From NCBI GenBank assembly GCA_026873275.1, contig JANTUC010000001.1, forward strand, positions 1,302,001 to 1,366,000: DNA of 64,000 nucleotides, in the 5' to 3' direction. Positions 9,957-20,274 of the stretch are shown piece after piece. The translations under genes were made by a program, and so were the position numbers. Within the stretch, counting starts at the first letter, position 1; every line of letters starts with the position of its first letter. Origin of the DNA: Pseudopithomyces maydicus. Lineage: Eukaryota; Ascomycota; Dothideomycetes; Pleosporales; Didymosphaeriaceae. The notes under the pieces were generated by a model, which saw only the letters and a program-made list of their open reading frames with translations, made no database searches and was not told the origin of the DNA.

Positions 9957-12900
9957 ATGGCCGGAAGGCCGCCAGGTGCACCGCCGTCTCACAACGAGAA
10001 CCTGATCGACTTCGACGACCACGACCACGACCACGACAACCACCAGCCATACCACTACAACCCGGGCGCCCCGCCACCCCACACCGACGAGGAGCTCCTC
10101 CGCCGCTACAACACCAGCCATAGCGCCCAAACCCCGCAGGGCCGCCCGTCCGAATCCTACGATGACTTTCTGGGAGGCAGACCCCCGGCTGCAGGCCTGC
10201 CGGGAGCCCCCGCTGCACCCCATCCAGGAGCCACCCCGTACTCGAACAGCGGCGGCATGTACTCCCAGACGTCCGACCTGAACAACTACTCGCGATACTC
10301 CGACGCCGATCTACACGGGGAGGACCAGTCCGTGCAAGGCTACTATGCCGCCGGAGGAGGCTACGAACCTGCTCCAGGCATGCATCGTTCCAACACTGGC
10401 AAGGCAAATAGGAATAGCATTCTCAGTCTCGGTGGCGGTCTTGCAGGGCGTGTCAAAAACATGCTGGGCCAGCGCTCCGAGTACTCGGAAATGGACTTGC
10501 CGCTCACCGAGCATGCTGCACAGCAAGGACACTCGGAATCGAGGGGCTTCGACGAAGAGACCAAGGCGCAGAAAAAGCGCAGCTCGGGCGTATTCAAGTT
10601 TGGATTCGGACGCGGCGCTCCCGATCCATCCACGCTGGGACCCAGAATAATACACCTCAACAACCCGCCCGCCAACACCGCCAACAAGTACGTCGACAAC
10701 CACGTCTCCACCACCAAGTACAACGTTGTCACTTTCCTGCCCAAGTTCTTGTACGAACAATTCTCGAAATACGCCAATCTGTTCTTCTTGTTCACCGCCG
10801 TTCTTCAACAAATCCCCGGCATCAGTCCCACTAAGCGCTATACTACCATCGTGCCCCTCGGCGTGGTGTTGCTCGTTTCTGCAGTCAAGGAATACGTCGA
10901 AGATTACCGGCGAAGACAGTCCGACTCCACGCTAAACAACTCTAAAGCACAGGTACTCAAAGGATCGTCGTTTCAAGAGTCTCGCTGGATAGACGTTGCT
11001 GTTGGAGATATTGTGCGAGTAGAATCGGAACATCCATTCCCTGCCGACCTGGTATTGCTTGCTTCTTCAGAACCTGAAGGTCTTTGCTATATCGAAACAG
11101 CAAACTTGGACGGAGAGACGAACTTGAAAATCAAACAAGCCATACCTGAAACTGCGGATCTTGTCAGCACCGCTGAACTGGGTCGTCTCGGAGGAAAACT
11201 CAAATCGGAACAGCCAAACAGCAGCCTGTACACATATGAGGCAACATTGACTATCGCAGCAGGCGGAGGTGAAAAAGAGCTGTCACTGGCGCCCGATCAA
11301 TTACTGTTGCGTGGAGCCACTCTCAGGAACACTCCCTGGATCCACGGCGTCGTCGTTTTCACCGGGCACGAAACAAAGCTGATGCGCAATGCCACAGCCA
11401 CACCCATCAAGACCACGGCGGTTGAGAGGATGTTGAACAGGCAGATTCTCATGCTCATCGCCATTCTTGTTGGGCTCAGCGTTATCAGTTCAGTGGGTGA
11501 CGTTCTGATAAGGATCTACAGGGGCGATACTCTCGAATACCTCAGATATGACAGCTTCAACGGGGCCTCTCAATTCTTCCTTGATTTGTTAACCTACTGG
11601 GTTCTATACTCCAATTTAGTCCCCATTTCGCTGTTTGTTACCATCGAAATCGTAAAGTACTGGACAGGTATACTGATCGACTCGGACCTTGATATCTACT
11701 ACGAACCCACAGATACGCCTGCCAACTGCCGCACTTCATCCCTGGTGGAGGAATTGGGCCAGATCGAATACATCTTTTCTGACAAGACAGGTACACTGAC
11801 CCAGAACATGATGGTATTCAAACAATCGTCAATTGCGGGTATCCAATATTCGGATGAAGTGCCGGAAGACAGAAGGGCAACATTCGAAGATGGCGTCGAA
11901 GTTGGCATCCACGATTTCAAAAAGTTGGAAGAAAACCGCAAGACCCACCGTGACCGAGCCATCATCGACCATTTCCTCACACTCCTATCCACATGTCACA
12001 CCGTCATTCCCGAGCGAACCGAAAAGCAGGAGATCAAGTATCAGGCTGCTTCGCCAGATGAGGGCGCTTTGGTGGAAGGTGCCGTGCAGCTTGGTTACAA
12101 ATTTATTGCGCGAAAACCTCGCTCAGTCACAATCCTGGTGGATGGTCAAGAACGCGAATACGAAATTTTGGCAATTTGCGAGTTCAATTCCACCCGCAAG
12201 AGGATGTCGACCATCTTCCGGACACCGGAGGGCAAGATCGTGTGCTACACCAAAGGCGCTGATACGGTCATCCTGGAACGACTTGGAAAGGACAATCCCT
12301 ACGTGGACGTGACTGGAGTCCATCTTGAAGAGTATGCCGCAGAAGGTCTTCGTACTCTTTGCCTGGCAATGCGTGAAATCCCCGAGAACGAATTCCAAGA
12401 ATGGTACAGGATCTTCAATACAGCTCAGACAACCGTCAGTGGTAACCGAGCCGAGGAATTGGACAAAGCGGCCGAACTAATTGAGCATGACTTTACTCTC
12501 CTTGGTGCAACTGCCATCGAAGACAAGTTGCAAGAGGGGGTGCCTGACACCATCGCTACGCTCCAAACTGCGGGTATTAAGATTTGGGTTTTGACTGGAG
12601 ATCGTCAAGAAACTGCTATCAACATTGGTATGAGTTGCAAGTTGATCAGCGAGGACATGACTCTGTTGATCATCAATGAAGAAGACAAGGAAGCCACAAG
12701 AGACAACATCCAAAAGAAGCTCAACGCAGTGAACAGCCAAAGTCAAGGCGGGGCAGAGATGGACGTATTGGCGTTAGTCATCGACGGAAAATCGCTCTCA
12801 TTTGCTCTGGACAAGGACATGGAGAAACTTTTCTTGGACCTAGCAGTCAAGTGCAAGGCCGTCATCTGCTGCCGTGTGTCTCCACTTCAAAAGGCCTTGG

Positions 12901-14251
12901 TAGTAAAGCTTGTCAAGCGTCATCTAAAGGCTATCCTGCTCGCTATTGGAGACGGTGCAAACGACGTATCCATGATTCAGGCCGCGCATATCGGAGTTGG
13001 TATCAGCGGTGTCGAGGGTTTACAGGCTGCTCGAAGTGCCGATATTTCAATCGGACAATTCCGCTATCTCCGCAAACTTCTGTTGGTCCACGGTGCTTGG
13101 AGCTACCAACGTGTGAGCAAGGTTATTCTCTACTCTTTCTATAAGAATATCGCTCTGTTCATGACTCAGTTTTGGTACTCTTTCCAGAATGCCTTCTCCG
13201 GTCAAATTATTTACGAGTCCTGGACGCTTACGTTCTACAATGTGTTCTTCACGGCTGCGCCTCCTTTCGTCATGGGTATTTTCGATCAGTTCGTCAGTGC
13301 TCGCCTTTTGGATCGCTACCCGCAGCTTTACCGTCTCAGTCAGAGTGGTGTCTTCTTCAGAATGCACTCGTTTTGGTCGTGGGTTGCAAACGGCTTCTAC
13401 CACTCTCTTGTGCTCTATTTCGTGTCCCAAGCGATAGTGCTATGGGACTGGCCACAGGCGGACGGTCTGAATGCCGGTCATTGGGTCTGGGGTTCTGCAT
13501 TGTATACAGCTGCACTCGCCACCGTCTTGTTGAAGGCAGCTCTCATCACCAACATCTGGACCAAGTACACCTTCCTTGCCATACCCGGCTCGATGGCCCT
13601 GTGGTTCATCCTCTTCCCCGTCTACGCCATTGTTGCGCCGATGGTGAACGTTTCCCCCGAATACATCGGCGTTATCCAGCGTTTGTTCCCAGATGCTCGC
13701 TTCTGGGTCATGCTCTGCGTGTTGCCGCCTCTGTGTCTGATGCGTGACTTTGCATGGAAGTATGCGAAGCGCATGTACAAGCCTCAGAGCTACCACCATG
13801 TGCAGGAAATCCAAAAGTACAACATTCAGGATTATAGACCTCGGTATGCAACATCCTTCACTCTCCCTTCCGCTGTATCTTTTTCGCTTTGCACATTCTG
13901 TTGAATGCAGAGGAGAGAGAACAACTCTTAAACCTGAACCCGCGCTAACCTGAAATCAGCATGGAGCAGTTCCAAAAAGCGATCCGCAAGGTCCGCCAAG
14001 TGCAACGCATGCGCAAGCAGCGCGGTTACGCCTTCTCGCAGACAGACGAGTCGCAGGCCCGCGTGCTTCAAGCGTACGATACGACGAGGAGAGAGATCGG
14101 TACGGCCACATGGCGAGTTCGAGACGGTAATCACGAAATGGGCGTAGACTGGCGCAACTGTTTTTTTTTTCGTTCCTCTTCCTTCCCTCTTCCGACTCTC
14201 CCACTTTTTTGCATTATATTTCTCTTCTTCTTCCCTGGGAGGCGTTTGTAA
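9957..14251 (+). CDS. DRS2: P4-type ATPase, DRS2-class aminophospholipid flippase
   Basis: Flips phosphatidylserine/phosphatidylethanolamine to the cytosolic leaflet of trans-Golgi and endosomal membranes, driving vesicle budding. Exons 9957-13843 and 13960-14251. A long disordered N-terminus (about 220 residues, with a His/Asp repeat near residue 25) precedes the flippase N-domain PRIIHLNN. The actuator motif DGET is near residue 385, the phosphorylated Asp in DKTGTLT is residue 609, and the hinge GDGANDVSM is near residue 998, followed by the C-terminal helices. Exon 2 supplies the regulatory tail with RMRKQRGYAFSQ, the conserved autoinhibition/phosphoinositide segment. After AYDTTRR the frame is odd: the expected family end RYGHMASSRR plus stop (TAA at 14128-14130) is present but two bases out of frame at the GA repeat 14086-14096, so as written the protein continues to 14251 with an unrelated hydrophobic end. 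The start at 9957 follows GCCGCCATGG, an ideal context. Confidence 0.96.
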
Positions 14252-14828
14252 AAGGTTCCGGAACCGAAATGCCCGGATCGGATGGCCCAGAGGTGTATGT
14301 TTTTGTAACTTTTACATGGTGTGAGGGAGGATGAGTGAGCGAGTGAAGCGAGTGAGTGAGTGAGGAGTTGGGTGAAGAAGAGTTTTCATGTAGTGCATGC
14401 GTAGTTTACCGGTTTGGAAATAGAAAGATGAGGGGTGGGATTTACGATGGACATGCATTCAACAGACCTTCTTTTGTATGTGTGTGCTGGGGGTGAATTG
14501 TGAAACCACGCCGAATCGTCTTGTCCATTTGGGGTGTAGTACTGTGATAAAGCACCAGGGAACTGATTCATATCGTCTCCTCTGCCCTGGTATCAAGGCG
14601 AAGTACTAAAAGTAGCAGCAGAGTAACTGACCAGAATGAATCAAGTGTATGCACGCGAGTATACAGTTTCCAAAACAACAGACAATGAACAGATATGTTC
14701 CATAAACACACAGCGAGTGTGTATCGCATCGTTATTCGGCAGTGCTAAGAAACCCTGAATGTAACCCTCTATGCCCGTTCCCCTCAAACTCTTTCACTGC
14801 TTCTTTCTCACTTCTACCCATTCACATA
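14252..14828. other. 3' intergenic region with a GTGA-type repeat
   Basis: Between the flippase and a small minus-strand gene. A short imperfect tandem array based on GTGA/GAGT lies at about 14327-14366. Otherwise no gene or element is seen. Confidence 0.45.
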
Positions 14829-15287
14829 TCACTCACCCCCCACCTGCCCCTCTACCACCTCCCACCACACATTCTCGCCATTCGGACGCTGGACCCCATA
14901 CACCATCGTCACAATACCATTTGCATCAAAGTCCGCTGATAACGGGACGCGAAGTTCCTCTTGGATCAAAAAAGTCCTGACTGCCTCCGCCATCATAACC
15001 GATGCTTTATATTTGGTGTCGTCTGAACCGACGATAGCAGGACGGCAGTCAACGCCGTTGTCCCAGCACATGCGGACTTGATAAGAGGTGTTGGAACTGC
15101 GGGGCAGAGTCACCGTGCTTGTGGAGTAGGAGTTGCTAGTTAGGACTGATGAAGGCACGGTTGGTAGCGTGGACGAGGAAGGAACTATATCCGTGATGGA
15201 GACATCGGGTTTGTTCGGCGAGAAAGAGGTGATCTGGGTAACGATATAAGTAGTCCTTCTCATTTTAACAGATAAAGGTTGGTTCAA
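14829..15287 (-). CDS. Small hypothetical protein, possible paralogue of the gene at 16316
   Basis: Open frame of 152 aa, no introns, no family recognised. A second ATG eight codons in (15263) gives MRRTTYIVTQITSFSP and is an equally good start. The middle (residues about 25-65) is rich in Ser and Thr. The second half is folded-looking: SYQVRMCWDNGVDC, then MMAEAVRTFL (helix), then TMVYGVQRPNGENVWWEVVE (strands). No signal peptide or membrane helix is visible. The order of these blocks matches the divergent gene at 16316-16810, which has KFRWWYDSYV, VAEVMETELDKF and GLKTKDGKKAWLEIFE. Function is unknown. Support comes from frame length, the shared pattern with its neighbour and the clean 3' end. 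Confidence 0.5.
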   Translation of the reverse strand: MNQPLSVKMRRTTYIVTQITSFSPNKPDVSITDIVPSSSTLPTVPSSVLTSNSYSTSTVTLPRSSNTSYQVRMCWDNGVDCRPAIVGSDDTKYKASVMMAEAVRTFLIQEELRVPLSADFDANGIVTMVYGVQRPNGENVWWEVVEGQVGGE

Positions 15288-16315
15288 AACTGAGATGCTG
15301 TGGGTAGCTGTTGAACGAACTGAATGGCTGTGGTGAAAGTTGTGGTATCTATGTGGTAAGGTGGTTGGTTACTGGTTACGTCGTCCCACTGGTATGCTGG
15401 CTTGACTTTGGTGTGTCTAATCCCACGGTAGAGAATGTTTTTTTCTGTGGGACAAGTGATATTTATGTATTGCAAATTGACAAACAAGAACAAGGTTTTT
15501 TGGAAAACAGCAGATGGTAGTTATGGAACTACGATGAATACGTAGAAAGGAAATAGATTAATATCATCACGCAAACAGTTCAAAGACTAGCCTTGACACT
15601 TCATTAATTGTCACAGCAAATTATATGAGAGATCCAAAATATTCTTCTTGTGGGTGATTTTACAAGTACTTAAGCACTGATGCTTTGTGTGTTTGAAAAG
15701 GTAGTAGCTAAGCATAGGCAGCTGACTGGATGAAAATGGATAGAAAAAACGCTGTCATCCCCTCTTGTGACAATATAAAAAGTCTTAAGCACTGATATCG
15801 TTCAGTTGACCTGATACTGCTCCATTTTTGTTTGCTTATTTCACAACATGATAGAAGAAGTTTGGTTGACATTCAAGTAAGAATGGACAGTATGTTTATT
15901 TTTCTTATATTAATAAGATAGCACATAATTATTTGGGAGAGTCATAATACATTGCGTCTAGTGTTCCAATGGAAGGCGTCGGCGTGATCTGCTTAGGTCC
16001 TCACGACGTGGTGGTTCATTGGGAATAGTGATGGTTAAGAGACCATCAAAGTGCGATAGCTCTTAATGTACGTATCACAATAATTATTTCAATGAGAGAG
16101 ACTGCCACTAAGAAAAGTTGAATTCGTTTGCTCGGCCTTTTTTTTTATTTGATTTATTTATGCTTCACCCGTATTGCAAATCCACCCTGAAGCAGTCATT
16201 CAACCACGCAGCCCACCCAACTATAAAAACAGCTCGACCCCCGTCTTCCGATGAAAATATCATCAAAAACACCTCTCCCCCGCTGACGGTTTTTGCACCC
16301 ACAACTAACGCATCA
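15288..16315. other. AT-rich region between two divergent small genes
   Basis: About 1 kb separating the two divergent small genes, therefore a candidate shared promoter region. It is AT-rich from about 15540 to 16110. It contains a 13-bp direct repeat CTTAAGCACTGAT at 15669-15681 and 15784-15796. A minus-strand open frame at 15284-15493 is probably leader sequence. Confidence 0.4.
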
Positions 16316-16810
16316 ATGACAGAAATTATCGCCATGCCTACCTCCAGACATCAGCCAAACCCGCTCTACCTCATTCTCCTTACCACGAGCTCCCAGCCGA
16401 TCGCATCGAAACCAGACTACGAGCTCGATGCAATCTGGCCGCACGGATTTGCCTCAAGCTCCGCCAAAGAGACCCTCAGGACGTACTCGTATCACACCGC
16501 CCACCACATTCCGCATTCCACCACCATGGTCGAAGAAGATTTTAGCATCAAGTTTCGGTGGTGGTACGACTCGTATGTCGCGCTCAAGGTGTGCGGTTGG
16601 GCTAATTCCAAAGACAAAGTGGCAGAGGTGATGGAGACAGAGTTGGACAAGTTCAGGGAGAGCGAGGGGCAGGAGAAGGCGAGGTTCGTCGCGAAGCGAG
16701 ATGGGGAACAGCGATTGATCGGGGCGAGCGGACTGAAAACGAAGGATGGAAAGAAGGCGTGGTTAGAGATTTTTGAGATACAGAAAGTAGGAGTTGTCAA
16801 GAAGGGCTAG
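16316..16810 (+). CDS. Small hypothetical protein, possible paralogue of the gene at 14829
   Basis: Single-exon frame giving 164 aa from the ATG at 16316; the frame is open further upstream to 16118, but that extension is low-quality and includes poly-T-derived Phe. A later ATG at 16334 is possible. Blocks along the protein: NPLYLILLTTSSQP and KPDYELDAIWP, then SIKFRWWYDSYVALKVCGW, a charged helix VAEVMETELDKFRESEGQEK, and a terminal strand pair ending KAWLEIFEIQ. Block order and key residues (KPD, R-x-x-W/C-x-D, the W-x-E-x-x-E end) resemble the divergent neighbour at 14829-15287. No signal peptide or known domain is visible. I do not recognise the family. Confidence 0.5.
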   Translation: MTEIIAMPTSRHQPNPLYLILLTTSSQPIASKPDYELDAIWPHGFASSSAKETLRTYSYHTAHHIPHSTTMVEEDFSIKFRWWYDSYVALKVCGWANSKDKVAEVMETELDKFRESEGQEKARFVAKRDGEQRLIGASGLKTKDGKKAWLEIFEIQKVGVVKKG

Positions 16811-17366
16811 GTGTACGGTGAAAGAGAAGGTATTACACGATACAACCGATGCAGCACAGGAACTTGTCAACTGGATCAAGCCATGATACATGGTTCTAGC
16901 TCGTACATTAGAATAAAGCTCAGGTCCCATAATAGAAAACACTCATTTTGAGAAACATAAATAGAGTCGATTAAGTTTGGGTAAATGCTCCAGATAGACT
17001 GATGTAATCCTTTGTACTGTTTTTCTCTTATTTGTGCGACAGAAAGAGTTTTCTTAGCCCCTTTCTCTTTCGCTGTGATTAGGTGCAGCCGGAATCGATT
17101 ATGGTGTTCAATTAACGTCGTAAAAAACCTGTACAGGTTATGCCGACTCCAGCCACCAAGGGCAAACTAAACGCAACGAATCTAATAATTATAAGTAACA
17201 GAACAATACACCAAATAAGAGATAGTAAATATAATTAATAAGGGCGCGGAGAGTATGTTGGGACGGTAGGGTAGATGGTGAGTCCCAGTACCACGGAAGC
17301 TGGAGAGCACACAAAGCTTTAAAAAGGCTTCTCCAACATGCTGCTCTGCACCATCGCGGAAATCGA
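16811..17366. other. Intergenic, no gene seen
   Basis: A convergent intergenic region between the plus-strand small gene and the minus-strand rhodopsin-like gene. AT-rich in its second half. It should hold both 3' ends; nothing else is seen. Confidence 0.5.
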
Positions 17367-18680
17367 TTAGACACCCACATCAAGATGCGCCAATCCGCCC
17401 ACCGAGTCGCAAGTAAACTCCCTAATTTCAATCTCACGCCCTATCTTCCCCACCTGTCCTAGATGGGCTGTCGATCTTGTATCGTAGCGATCTTCTGAGC
17501 CCCTCAGCTTTGGCACAACATACCGAAAGACCGCTGGAACAGCCGGCAAACAGCCACACATGATCCCACCCATGGCCTCGGCCTCACTATCCACCTCTTA
17601 GTAATGATCATATACAGAACAAACGACCCGCCCAAGACGACACTTACCTCCACAGGGCAGCCTGCGTCAAGAAATTGACATCATTCCCATGCGTAGCAAA
17701 ATGCGTGATATTTACCATGCGCCAGACACTCGAAATGCACGCTCTATATTTTCGACATCAGATTCTGCACACAATCTATATCTGCCCACGAAAAAAACTA
17801 AAAAAAAAACTAAAAAAAAACTCACATTATGCCCGCAGCAAACACAGCCGAGACACCCACTTTACGCCGCATACTCAATGGGAGTCGGGAAACCGTCCAG
17901 ATGGGTACAATCAAGATGACGAAATCCGTCGTGAGATTGATCGCTGCACTGATCCATGTCATGGTGGCGGGATTGAAACACATCCCGTTCTGGGTGGGGA
18001 GCCAGATCTTGCCCTTGGGCGAACACGTCGATATGATGGAGATGCTGATTGCGCTGTACGAGAGGGCGTTGAATGCGATGAGAGTGGAGAAAATGAGGTA
18101 GAGGGTGCCGGCGCGGTAGGGGCAGAAAAGGCGGATGAGTTGGAGGAGAGTGGAGAGCTTGGTGAAGAAGGTGAGGGGTTGGTAGAGGATGCCGATGATG
18201 TTTGCGAGCTGGGGAGATTAGATGTTGGACGAGAACATATTGACAGATCTTGAAGATGGGGTTGTGGTGTAAGGATAACATACCTTGACGATGGTGAGTA
18301 AATTTCCGAGAGGAACGTCCCACATGTGAACCACGCCGGCACCGTACGTGGTAGCTTTGAAATATAAAGCAACCCACGTAACGTTTACGATCCAAGCCAG
18401 TATCATGGAATCTTGATTGCTTCAGTCAGCCAAGAATAATGATACCACATAGTCTCAAGATTTCAATGAGCATCTTACAGTCTTCCAAGCCCCGCGCCCT
18501 CTGTATGTACACACGTGACCACACTCTCAGCCCCACAAAGCACGTACTGACCGCCAGCGCTGCGCCCAAAAGCGACCGCGCCAGAACAACATAATTCTTG
18601 GGGTTCTCAAAATTCGATTCGATGCCCGGGGGCGGTGCTTGACTCGGCGTCGTCGCGAGATAGACTGCGTCCATCGGCAT
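17367..18680 (-). CDS. Seven-helix rhodopsin-like (PTH11/SAT4-type) integral membrane protein
   Basis: Predicted plasma-membrane protein of 342 aa of the fungus-specific rhodopsin-domain family, which includes PTH11-like receptor candidates. Five exons on the minus strand: 18680-18479, 18411-18284, 18208-17826, 17743-17648, 17586-17367; every junction restores expected family sequence. Signposts in order: GIESNFENP at the N-terminus, helix 1 with FVGLRVWSRVYI, GLEDYSMILAW across intron 1 (family: LDDxxM), YGAGVVHMWDVP, the long helices LTFFTKLSTLLQLIRLFCPY and LIFSTLIAFNALSYSAIS, the C-x(10-15)-C loop STCSPKGKIW...GMCFN, IVPIWTVSRLPLSMRRKVG, then LWSEAEAMGG and CGCLP of helix 7 and a cytosolic tail. 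No CFEM domain is present. The fourth segment boundary is unusual because intron 3 (17825-17744) has repeated poly-T/AG tracts. Confidence 0.87.
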
Positions 18681-20274
18681 TGTTTGCCAGCGATCTGGGT
18701 GGAGGGTAATTTCTGAGTGGTTGTTTTACACACGTGTGAAGATGGCATGGTCTTGAACGGGCACGAAATCTTATATGAAGTTGAAAATGTTCGTTGGTAT
18801 GATATTGAGGTGGTGTGAGCTGAGTGCGCGAGGCTCACCAGAGCGAGGCGCTCGCGGCCTCGCGACATATGCCTTATCTTGATGCGTCTGCAGGTTGATC
18901 TGTATATGATCCACATACGCGGGTGATTTTGCTCGAGAAAGCAAGGCGATAGAGACATACCATAGGTGGATCGATCCCCGCATATACGTGAATGTAGCCC
19001 CCCGACAATTCGGGTGGTCCTTTGTATGATGAATGAATTCGTCGAGTCTGGATTGCCATTGGCTGGTGACGGCATGATTTGACTGCATTATCACGACGAT
19101 GATTGAACGACTGAGAACAGCCCCCACTATATCCTTCCCGAGCTCAGCTGGACTAATTCGACTGCATGAGTGACCCTCTGTGTAGATGATACATAACAAC
19201 CCAAAGGGGAAAAAAATCCCAACGACAGAGGTACGGGACTAGTATTTGAGTCCCTGTGGTATTCTGCTTGTTATCATTGAAATTCCAAACACCCATGGCT
19301 GAAATTCAGCCCCAATTGTTCCTCATGAATGATCTACTTCAGCTGCGTTGAGCACAATTCAACTGCGAAGGCTGGGAGGACAGACTCGCTACCAGGGTGC
19401 CGGGTGGGGTCCAAGCGGCAGTTCCGAAGCAGCGCAAATTGGATTTGGATTTGGATCTGCTGCTAGTGCATTCACTGGTGGACCTTGCGCTGGTGATGGT
19501 TTGGGGTGGGTCGTGCGCTGGGGATTCTGCAGCTCGGAGGGCTACTCAAGCTCACGTGCTCTGGGGTCAGCCCTGCAGCGCTGGCTGTGCACATCGATGG
19601 CATTTGATACCTTGGGGCTTTTGAGTCCAGACACGCGATATCCAGCTATGGAATTCCTGGTATATTGCCAACTGAAGTATTTTGCATTCAATCTTGAACA
19701 CCGGCCTAGCGCGACCCGCTTGCTCGGGCGACTATTACCACATGGACCCGCTCGATGGAGTCGGCCAGATGAACTTGGAACCCTTGTCCAGACCCTACTC
19801 GCAAATTTTCGTAAAAGGCGATTTTTCGTGATGGATCAGAGTTTGCCTGTGTACAGAGGGAGTGAACGAGGGCTCTCGAGATCATGTGTACATACGTAGA
19901 TATCCTGATGAAGATCACAGAAGATCACATGCCCATCCGTCAGCCTCTCACCACAGATGGCCAGCGTCCACCACCGTGCGGGGGATGGTTTAGGCAGGTG
20001 TTCGGTCTCTGGGTCCCTAACCAGATGGAAGCCAAGCGCTGCCAATGCGGCACCCGTTGAAAATGTCACCTTGCCTAGGGCCCGTGCTACTCCTTCACGG
20101 CCAATCCGCATCGCAGCATATTGCGTGCTTGAAGGGATCATGGCGATAGAAGCGCAATAGAGTAGAACGATAAGCTTCGCCTGGCAGCCATGAAGCTTCT
20201 ATTTCTTCCCTCTCTGCCCCCGTTCGCGTCCAACTTCACCCTGTCTCGACGACGACGACGCCACCCTCTTCGAC
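18681..20274. other. Long intergenic region, no supported gene
   Basis: About 1.6 kb between divergent genes (rhodopsin-like on minus, permease on plus). Open frames at 18527-19199 (minus) and 19348-19899 (plus) have no protein-like pattern. The last 200 bp before 20275 are pyrimidine-rich (CTTCCCTCTCTGCCCCC), typical of a strong fungal promoter/leader. Confidence 0.45.

Noticed and set aside
9669..10811. Several long minus-strand frames opposite the flippase N-terminus
   Set aside because: They mirror GC-rich coding sequence and leader; the peptides are Gly/Arg/Val-rich shadows.
19348..19899. Plus-strand open frame of 183 codons in the gap before the permease
   Set aside because: No recognisable domain and irregular composition; no splice or start support.
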